A stretch of 64,000 bases of DNA, from the NCBI RefSeq assembly GCF_010015445.1, contig NC_053119.1, positions 23,035,883 through 23,099,882 of the forward strand, read 5' to 3'. This document shows, piece by piece, positions 54,402 through 64,000 of the stretch. This stretch comes from Perca fluviatilis. Taxonomy: Eukaryota; Chordata; Actinopteri; Perciformes; Percidae. The position numbers and the translations under genes were made by a program. Position 1 is the first letter of the stretch; each line of letters begins with the position of its first letter. Under the pieces are notes generated by a model. The model was not told the DNA's origin, ran no database searches, and was given only the letters and a program-made list of their open reading frames with translations.

Positions 54402-55970
54402 TGCGTGCATGTGTATGTGTGTGTGCGCATGTGTGTGTGGAGGGAGCATTACATGTATGTGCATGGCTGCTTTGGCATGTGCACAGGTGTGTTTAATTTT
54501 GTTATTTGGTCATTGCAAACCAGTATGTGTGTTTATTTGTGTGTGCTCTGCCAGTCATTCCCACTCATTTCTGAAGCATACTTTCTGCTGTCCCTGACTC
54601 ACAGTTCCCATGGGCTTCATTCTGCTGACTCGTCTTCCCGCTGCGTATGCTCCCCTTCTTCCTTTCACTAGTCGTGTCCTCCCCCCAGTCTTTGTTATGA
54701 ATGATGGCAACATTATTTTTACCCTCTTGTACTAATTATCCTCTGCGATGATGGTAATGAGTGTGCGTCACTTCGGGCAAAGCTTTATAGGTTTTCCCAC
54801 TCTCTCTGGTGTTTTTTTTCTTACTGTGGTTTGTCCTCAAAGCAATTTGTGGGAACAAAAAAAACAAAGAGGAGCTTGTTAGGAGCTCACAATCACAAGA
54901 TTATAATTCTGTTGACTGATTGAGAAAGAAAGAGGGAGAGGGGGAGGGAGATATAACAATGTCTTCCTTTTTGTGCAAGGGTTTTGGTGTAAATGTGCAC
55001 TTTCTAATTAGTTACACAGATTTTTAATTAAAATGATTTTTTATTTTAGTCAACTTTGCATGTACCCCAGGAATCAGACTTAGGTTGTTATTCTATTATA
55101 TTACTATTATTGTTGCACATATTCTATTTATATTTATTTATATTAAATAATTACTAAATAATTTTATTGACATCGTGTTTAAAATAAATTACAGAAAATT
55201 CTTTTCAGTATACATTTACAAATACATTTAATAAATGCATTTCAGATACTGGTACCCAAAAATGTTTTTGCTTAAACGGTGACTCAAAACATGAATTTAT
55301 TATTAAAAGAGTTGCTGTTTAGTTTTATCTTGATTGATTAATGAACTAATAGTTTCAGCAAAATGAAGAAATTGCTTTCTGTTTTTTAAGTCTATATAAA
55401 GACGTACCATGTTATGGACCAGATGTAAAAACATAAGTGCTTTTACATGTGGCTTCTTAAAATTGTATATGCAGCATATTTGTCCCACTGGTTGCAAGAC
55501 AAAAGGGGCCCTTACAAAAGGTAAGGTTACGGGGTCTGTTGGTTAGTCAGTTGCTCATTCAACACTTTGCCCAGAGCAAGATGCCATCAAATTGGTATAA
55601 ATACTCATATGGCCCCCAGAGATCCACATGTAGCACATAAAATGAATGTATGTTGAAATGAGTGTCTTTGGTGTGTCATTCCACTTGATTCCTCACCCAA
55701 AGAGACATCCTCTTTAGCTATGGCTCACTGGGGAATATCTTAAATATTATACAATAATTGTGAGTTTTAGAGATCTGGATATTTTCCTGCCTCTCCTCAT
55801 CCATTGTGACAGTTACAAGACCACAGAACAATAACCTGACAAGAGAAGAAATCAAGAGATGTGTCCAAGAGGGAGTGAAAAAGCATCTGCTTTTGTGGGG
55901 GCAGTGACACTGGAAAATATTGCGGCGGTGTAAACTGTGTTCACCTGCGTTAACATATGGCTAACTGCTG
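54400..55970. other. kcnq1 intron 15, unique AT-rich sequence
   Basis: Nothing recognised. Very AT-rich at 55060-55260. Part of 55560-55640 may be decayed interspersed repeat. Confidence 0.45.
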
Positions 55971-55974
55971 CTGG

Positions 55975-56290
55975 TGGGTGTTTATACTAGAGATAAAAAG
56001 GAGGCACATCATATGGTACCAGTGTATTTTGAACAGGTCATGACAAGATTGCTAGTGACAATGGGTGGATTTCCATCAAATTTGCTCTGGATGTTTATAA
56101 CCCTCAGAGGATGTATTTCTTTGTTTTGGATGACCTCCTGCCCTTTTATCAAGCCCCAAATGTAATATGTATTTATTAATACAATAGACAGATTGCCATG
56201 AAGTTTGCCAAGAGATACGCACATAACCGGGGGGGATACACTTTGAAGCTTTTAGCCAGAATGGCAGGATTTTTAGTATGTTGTTTGTTT
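55975..56290 (+). repeat. old interspersed repeat fragment
   Basis: Text such as GGTGGATTTCCATCAAATTTG, CCCTCAGAGGATG and GATTGCCATGAAGTTTGCC follows the same pattern as the fragment at 39430-39620 on the other strand. Boundaries are unclear. No coding capacity. Confidence 0.45.
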
Positions 56291-59076
56291 TATCCAAGAC
56301 TGTATGATTTTTGAGTTGTAATGAACATTGTACCCCCTAAGGACTGCTAGAGGGGCTCCAGGCTTTGAGTCTTGTGAAATATCACTGCTGTCTTAGTATT
56401 AATTGTCTCATTGGATCATTAATACTTTGGTGTAATTTCTGTAAAGAAATAGCAGTCTCACTTTTTTCTCTCTTAAAAAGAGTCTGTCCTAGGTTGGTTG
56501 TATAGGTTTAGTGGAGTGTTGAGGCCGGGTTAGGCTGCCTTCTCAGCAGCTTTCTTATTTGTTTACAGTAAGTATTGTAATATGTGTGAAATGGTGTAAA
56601 CCCACTGTGGACTTTCCCGTCCTACCTTACATTATCACTGTCCTGAGGCAGCCGGCCACCAAATGCACTGTTCCTTCATTCCTATCCCCTGCAGTCCTGC
56701 AGCACAACCCAGCCCTGTATCACATTCCCGCTGTCCATCACTGGCACAAGGCCCCCGCTTAGCAGCAGAGAAAGTCCTCGGGGTCAGCTCATAATGGACC
56801 TAAATGCAGCTCATTATCCTGATAAGGCAGGGGCGGTGGCCGGGCAATGGCTGCCTGACTGGCTGGATGACAGCCACACAGCTTTGACAGGTAGACAGAG
56901 CTAGACACAGCCATGGCGGCTATCTGATGGACCCGGCTGACAGATCCAGTTGCACCGGCCTGCTGCTCTGAGGCAATGGAAGGGGGTGGAAACTGGATGC
57001 CGCAGAGCCACACAATGATATCTCCAGTTCTGGCCCTCTGCTGTGTGATGGAGTGTTGTGAATGTGACTCCCGCTTCCCTCCAAATGTGTGCACTGCAAA
57101 ACATATCTAGCTTATTAGCTTAATTTGCTGTACATAGTCAGTTTAAATTTATCGTTATTCTTTCTTTTATGCAGCCGTTGAGAGATGAGTGTGGGACATA
57201 AAGTGGATGTTTGTGTTGATAATTTATTGCATTTGTAGGATTTTGATTATCGTATAACAAAGACAGAGGTTTTTGCTTATTTAGTTTCAGTCAGTGATGC
57301 TAATACATGAAGGTTTTTAATGACGTGTTTTCAATTAAATTTTTTTTATATGTATTAATATTCATATACACATATTTATATTACAATATATTTTTTAATT
57401 TGTTGTGGCTCCATCTTTTATCAGTTTGAAACTGTTATGAAGGTTTATCGGAGTGAATTATTTGAAGGATCTTTTTGCAGTATTTGTGTGTATGCATGAT
57501 TTTCTCACTGACTGTGGTTTAGCCACAGTTGGAGGAAGGCCACTTTTCCCCGATGCTATCAGTCCATGCCATCAGGCACTAGGAGGCGGGGCGTTGTTGT
57601 TAACAGCCCCAGGCCCCCAGGCATCTAAGTAGCCACAGATTCTCTTACAGCCAGATGTCAGCCATAACAGTACCACACACTCTCACTCACGGTCAGCTTC
57701 TCCGTGTCTCTCTCACCCATAACAGTATCCTCTCTCTCCTCTCTGCCCTTAGGTGTGTCCGTGTGGGTGTGCGCCTCTAGTTTCTCTTGCAGTGTGTACA
57801 TTGCCTGTGTGTGTCTCCGTGGTTGTGTATGTGAGGGTGTGTGTCAGCCCGTGTTGATAAGCCCGGTGGAGGCATGTTGGACAGATGCCAACTTTCCGTC
57901 AGTGGGCGTTTGGCAGCAGTGGCGGAGGGGGATACGAGGGCATGAGTGTCATTCAATGTACAAATCTGACTCCTGTGTCTTGCCTTTGGCACACACTGCT
58001 TTCGTATAGGGTGACTAGGTAAGAGATAGCTGCAACTGGTACGCTTTGGGCGCTATGCACACAAAAACACTCTTCTGTTCAGACATTTAGAACACAGACA
58101 AGCATCAAGAAAAAACACACACATGCTAAATGCACCAATAGAAAATGATTGCACACACTGATACCTGCTCATTTTACATGGTTTTAAACTGTACAGTATA
58201 TACCATACCAAGTTTTCAAAAGAGGAGGCATTTGGAGGGTAAGGAGGTATGTGACATGATAATAGAGTGGTTGTTGAATGAGTATCATGCTGCTCAGCAT
58301 ATTTTACCATAATCGCTCAGAGCCATAATTTTGACAAAGCATTCCTTGTAAAGTTAGCAATTTGCCATCTCCAGTGTAAGTCCATATTATCCAGGTGCAT
58401 ATATATCCTACCTGCACACCTTTTTTTCAACAAGCTTACAGTGTGCCTTAACAGATTAAGAAATGTTTTTTTCTTTTTAGATGGTGATCTTGCGGGCTTT
58501 TTCATTGTTTGCTGCAGACTCGCTCCCCTCCACACCTTTATAAGATGTAAAATACTTAATTACGGCTTTCCCTCAGACATACAATTACAGTTGACTGCTT
58601 TTGGTCTTTTTGCACTAACACAGGCATGGAATATCACATAAAGTCTCATCTGTTATTTGAACTTGAATGCAAGCCAAGCCACCAGAGATATTACCATGTC
58701 TGCTATTTTATGGTTGCATTATTTAAATGAAGTCTAGCTGGGAGGACATATATGGGAAGTGACATAGTGTTATAATTTGACAAAAGTGACCTACTCTCTA
58801 TTTCTCACACACACACATATATACATACATACACACACAGCAGTCACTTCTGTTTCTCACATAACTCTGAAATAGCTCCTTGTTCACCTCTGATGATAGA
58901 GGTGGGGGTGGTAGTGAGAAATGGCAAGAAGAGACCGAGAAATGCAAGAAAGGGTGAGACTTGACCTTTGGGTCTCGCTGAAGCAAGCTCTGTAAGTGAG
59001 GGGGCGGGTGGCTAAACTAAGTGGCTGATTCATTTCCCCAGAGACCCCCTTCCCCCAAGCCCAAGCCCGTGCACGT

Positions 59077-59078
<2 letters not shown>
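56291..59078. other. kcnq1 intron 15, unique sequence
   Basis: No exon found. GC-richer complex sequence at 56590-57080 could be conserved non-coding DNA. Other parts are AT-rich. Nothing gene-like. Confidence 0.45.

Positions 59079-59109
<31 letters not shown>
59079..59109. repeat. (CA)n microsatellite, short
   Basis: About 15 CA units. Confidence 0.93.
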
Positions 59110-59110
<1 letters not shown>

Positions 59111-62100
59111 TCCCTGTGGATGGGTCCAGTTATCCAGGTGCTGGCCTCTGCAGAGAGGGCAACATGGCCTATGTTGACCCCGAGGGAGCCCAGCGGGGGT
59201 GGAAGGTCATGCAGAATCCTCCCACTGTCTGTTCGTATGTGTTTTTGGCTGTGAAGACCACAGGCGGAGCCTCAGGAAATATGGCTGCCACTGGGCCCCG
59301 CCTGACCTCTTGTCATTTTTTAGTTTTTTTAATCTTTTGACAACAGAGAAGACCAGGAGAAAGGAGACACTGAAGTCTGCAAAGTTCAGTTGAGTTCGTA
59401 AGTTTAGGTAGAAATGTGCCTATAGGGCAGGAAGAAACCAGAAGCAGTTAAAATGGATTCATGTTTGAGTGTCAGTTGAACAAGAGGTTGTAGAAGGTCT
59501 GATAGTCTTTGAATGTAAATAAGTGCTGTAGTCTTTTTAGTTTGTGGTTTTGAATGTACCCATGTCATTGACTATACCTATCAACCGGGCAACATTTACA
59601 TTTCTTCCCACCCTATCTCTGAATACACTTTTCTATCAACACTGTGTTTGTTCAAGACAAGGCCTCCAACATTCAGCTTTACGCATATGAACTTGGCACG
59701 CAAATGAACTTGTTCTCTTCCCCCATCTCTCCGTCCCCCTCCCTCCCTCCCTCCCTGCCTCTCTCCCTCCTCCTCCTTCATCCCTGCCTCCTCGGTGTTT
59801 CCTTTCAGCTTGATGTTAAGTCAAGCAGCTGTCTTGTTTTGGGTTACGGTGAGTGACGCTCAGGTAACAAAAGCTCAACACTGCCCCGTCAGCACTCTCC
59901 CCTCTGTAAGCTGTGTGCTGAGGCAGATGCTAGCTGAGGCTGAGATAGCAACGTAATGCCTGAAACAGATATCACTGAGGGCTTTATAAATTAGAAATGA
60001 TCACTTTGTGAATATAATAATAGCCATAAATTAGAAATGCTAGGGGAAAGGAAAAAACAGCATCAGGTTTATATTATTTTTTTTCCAATCAACTTTTATT
60101 TCAGAACCAGGTTATTCTCTCCTTACAAACACATGGGAATGTATCTGCTAGTGAAACTTTATAGATGGTTGGTTCATAACATTAATACTAAGTTTTCCAT
60201 ATTACAATGATATCTTGGCAACCTGTTCGGACATTTGAATGTGTGCAAGCAGTCATTTGAATGTGTGCTGGTTAGAGGCCTAGCAATGTTTTGTTTTATG
60301 GACTTATGTGGCCAAGGTTTACAATGTTACTATGTTCAGCTGGCTTGCTTGGAGTTGACAACATAAACTGAAGAACAAGGCAAAGTTAGATTCTAAATAA
60401 GTTGAAAATGTAATCCATTTGTAAAGGGCTCTATGTTGGATTTACTTTAGAGAAACTTCAATAATCAAATGGAAATGTGCAGAAGAAGACACCAGTACAC
60501 GGTTATGTGTTTCATAAAGAGCAAGAGGGGGTCCTGGGGCCAAATTAATTATTAGCATGGAAAACAGAGCAAGTGAATTCCCCATCTCTTAAACGTAATG
60601 GGCCTGCTGAGTGATGACAGGCTATATAGATGTGGCGTAGTGTTGTGAAAGTTGCACAGACATGATATAGACTGGGTTGCAAGCAGGAAACAGACAACAG
60701 CAAACACACACGGAGTATCTGCAGACTGAATAATTACAGACTGAACAGAAACAAAGATGGTAAAGACACATTAGCACACAAACACACACACACACACACA
60801 GGTTGTGCAGTAAGGACAGCGGGGATTTTAAGGATAAAAAGGGATAGACTTTACACACTTAAGCTCAACCCCCTCCACTATGGCGGTTTCAAACAGAGAC
60901 CCAAAAGATACTCCTCACAAAGATGCTGAGTGGCAGGAAGAAAGAGAGAAAAGCGGCTCAAAGAGAAAGACGGAGTGGCACCTAGTAAAGGAATAGACAG
61001 CGTGTCTTTACTACTTCCTGCTGCCTGGCAGCTGAAGCTGTCTCCTTTTGCCTCCTTTTAATTATGGCCAATTACAAGGCTAGCACGCCAGGACTTATTA
61101 CACGGCAACCAAAAAGCCCCCCTTGAGTATGTTTGTGGGACGAGGCGCATATTATGGTGGTTTAGCATAGCAAAATTTCCAAGGCCCGGGCTCCGAGGGT
61201 CCTTTGCAGTTCTTGTTTTGTGGTTTTAATGAGAACTGAAAGCATGAAAATTCAGCAGTAGAAATAGGTCCCCCACTATAAATGAGCAGCAGTCTTCTCT
61301 AGTTCACCACAGGCCAGCTTTCGGAGGTAGCAGGGGGACAATGCTCCTTCACGTGTCACTCCTCAAACTATGTTATGCTAGCTAGTAATGTCTTTATCAT
61401 AATTGTGCATGATGGAGGGGTAAAAGGGGGCAATGAGACAAAAGAGCTGAAATGGTGGTCTGAGAGATGTTGCATAATAGGAAGAGAATGAACTGAATTA
61501 GGTCTCCTATTATATGGTATTCCCATAAGTCCTGATATGTTGGAGGGGGGAGCATGGTATGTGTGTTCTTTGTACGTCTATATGTCTGTCTTTCTTTGTG
61601 TATTATCTGGATGAAGAGACCAATAAACAAAGATTTTCTATATGTCTTGCATATGACATCTTGAGTGATATTTTTCTCTGCACCGTTTGCAGGACATTCA
61701 TGGATCTGTAATAATGATGAGAACCCACAGTGCCTTATGATAACCACTCTTTTGGTTATTACTTTAGCTGTTTGTATAAATAAGTGATAATTTAATTTTG
61801 TGGGACCAGCAATTTATTAGGTAAAAGTTAAGTCTTATCTTGTGTTACCAACTTAAACAGGAGACATGATAGTTGGTGCGGTCGAACTTTTAACCTTTAA
61901 GATTAATGAGGTCTGTCTTGTGGTAAATAATACATAACTGTAAGAGTCTTGTGTTTGAGCTTTATCTCATGCAATCCCCTCCTCTCCATCATCCCAAAGT
62001 CTAATAATTGTTAGTCTTTCTTTGGTGAGAACCAATTTCCATTTTTTACAACAACTGGGTTGTAAATGGAAAAGGGTTTGGCTAATACCTAATGATACTT

Positions 62101-64000
62101 TAGAAACATACAAGTCTATTTCTTAGCACACATTGTGTGGTACATCCTTCTTCCACTTGGCCGGTGTTAATAGGGCTGATTAAGGCCTCTCTTGGCTCTT
62201 TTGTGGCTTTGAGTGTTCGGACACCTCCTTGGCATGAGGTGTGAGGGCACGGCTGCTGGGGAGTGCCAAGTTTGTGTGTTGGTGACACGGCTTCAACAGA
62301 AGAGGGCTTGTCATGTGCCAGCGTGTGACAATACAGCGTGATGTCAGGTGGGTGGTCACTCCATTAGGCCACGTCATTCCCTCCATTCTGTAAGTTTATA
62401 GCGCCTGATGATGTGGTGACTTCACATCATCCATAAACACTGACCTAACTCACAGAGTAGAGTTTTCCCTCCTTGCTATGTCCTTAATGTCATGCACCTG
62501 TGGGTGTCTCATTGATGCCCCTTTGACTCTGAAAATGTAGTTTGAAATGTTTCAATCCTCATAAAATCATACAATTTCTAGATGTGTTGGAGCTATTCAT
62601 TGTTCTGTTATTTTTAAAGCACCGCATTCTGACCAATCAATACTCGATTGATAATGGCCTCACCGTTCTTTGAAGATCCGGTGGAGCTTGGTGCGCGGAG
62701 ACAGAGAGGTGCGCTCATAAAAGTTAAAACATTTAGAGACCAACAACCCCGTTAACATTCCCTGATGGATATTTTTCTTACTCAAACTTTATTGAGTTTT
62801 AATTTTTACAGCAAACAAACAGAGGCAAAATTAAAATACACAACTGTATTGTGTTGATAATGAAATATCAGAGTGAGAGCACTACATTAAGATAATAAGG
62901 ATAGAATTATACTTAAAAAAATAAATAATAATAAATACAATAGAATAGATAGTCCATGACAAGAAAAATTAGACCATGCACGACATGTTAAGCAGTCTTT
63001 CCAGGAGACTACCAAAACACTGCTGCGTGTCCTGATGGGTATTTTTATGAAAGATAAAGATTTTGAGCGGAGGGAATTACATAGGCTATTTGACAGCTTC
63101 TTGAGCCGTGTGTTGCCAATGCGCACATCGGTTTGAATTATGTTTTTATATTTTTTATTTGCTCTCACGATCGCTTACCACTGCCAGGGTTGCAACTGAT
63201 ATAATAGGCTAAAGCAACGGCAGGTTATGGAACGCACAAGTGTAATTATGGTCAGATCTTGTGCCTGACTAATGGGGAAGTGATATTGATAAGCGTTGTG
63301 ATTTACGCATTTACAGCGTTGGCTATTCTTTTGCCAGCTTTCCATCCTGTTTTAGGAAGCAGCGACTGTATTGCGTTTTGCCTGTAAAACCGTGTCTGTG
63401 TTCTTCATATTTATGTAGAATTATAGTTTGCTCTATATGCGGCCCTGTAGATGTTTGCGATTGGTCATCCTGTGCAAACACCGCCTCTTTTATGTGAACG
63501 CGCGCGCAGCTGGATTGGGAATCCCTGGGTTGATTGAACTAGTTGTTAACCACCGTCGTGACAGCTTATGCGGGACCGCGGTTGTTAGGTTAGGTGAAGC
63601 CGGGAAACTGAAATAAATCCAGGGCATGTTGATCCTGTTTCGTAGTGCAGGCCTCAGGTGAAGTCTATATGGATGAGCAGGGATGTAGCGGGTACACACT
63701 GGGGAGGGCCGATGGTTTTTTACCATAAACAAGAGATGCCATTGTTCTTTGTTGAAATGTTTGCTTACCAAAAATCCGGAAAACAAACCTCACAAAACGC
63801 CATATTTGCCTGGACAATGAACGTTTTTATCTCTGCGGAAGGTTCATTCCTTCGGTGCCTCAGTGGCTGTTTGAATTAGAATTTTCAGTTTGTTTTTGTT
63901 TAGTCTGAGGACAAATCACCACTACAATGTTCCTTAGCAATAAAGAAAAAGACTCAACTCAATTAGATCAAGAATAGTAGTGACAGTATGAAAAAGTGGG
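59110..64000. other. kcnq1 intron 15, unique sequence to the window end
   Basis: No exon for the remainder of the channel helix D and tail was found. A CCCT-rich tract lies at 59738-59785 and a short CA run at 60780-60800. Complex sequence around 61010-61330 (TTTTAATTATGGCCAATTAC and neighbours) is a candidate conserved non-coding element. 63420-63620 is unusually CpG-rich for this window. Reading frames are short and unrecognised. Confidence 0.45.

Noticed and set aside
31390..64000. Search for the terminal kcnq1 exon (rest of helix D and tail)
   Set aside because: No splice-bounded stretch resembling the expected heptad-repeat sequence was seen; it probably lies beyond the window. A profile search of the downstream sequence would settle it.

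Overview
This window is vertebrate nuclear DNA, almost certainly from a teleost and probably a spiny-rayed (percomorph-like) fish. It has split exons with canonical GT/AG splice sites and dense CA/GT microsatellites. It also carries a set of DNA transposons and small non-autonomous elements (Tc1, hAT, TTAA-target and 9-bp-target families) typical of fish genomes. There are no bacterial-style operons, no CRISPR array and no recognisable RNA gene.

The only host gene I can support is a KCNQ1-type voltage-gated potassium channel gene on the + strand. Four coding exons (26335-26410, 27439-27533, 29576-29616, 31328-31389) encode the cytoplasmic C-terminus: the calmodulin-binding helix B, helix C, the linker after it, and the start of the helix D tetramerisation coiled coil. 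Exon lengths of 76, 95, 41 and 62 bp and their phases match human KCNQ1 exons 12 to 15 (76, 95, 47 and 62 bp as I recall them); only the linker exon is shorter, by two codons. The window therefore lies inside one long gene: positions 1-26334 fit intron 11 and 31390-64000 fit intron 15. I found neither the preceding exon nor the terminal exon that would finish helix D.

Layout: 1-167 may be the tail of an LTR. 168-13784 is mostly unique intron with microsatellites. 13785-18111 is a cluster of four small DNA elements (hAT, 9-bp target, hAT, TTAA target). 18116-26334 is intron with one 9-bp-target element, an A/T homopolymer block and three long CA/GT arrays. 26335-31389 holds the exon cluster, with a 626-bp fold-back element in intron 13 and a 520-bp TTAA element in intron 14. 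31390-45024 is mostly unique intron. 45025-46690 is a split or long relative of the 21.2-kb element with a second 520-bp TTAA element inside. 48752-51318 is a nest of two Tc1-like transposons, the younger (48835-50465) inserted at a TA in the left terminal repeat of the older. 53152-54071 holds a hAT element and a third 9-bp-family copy. The rest, to 64000, is unique intron with one more old repeat.

Nothing here is clearly a new biological system. The best leads are the nested Tc1 structure with exact target duplications, two TAGTCT-ended families with 9-bp duplications, complementary CA and GT tracts flanking the kcnq1 exons, and the weak splice sites of the 95-bp exon.
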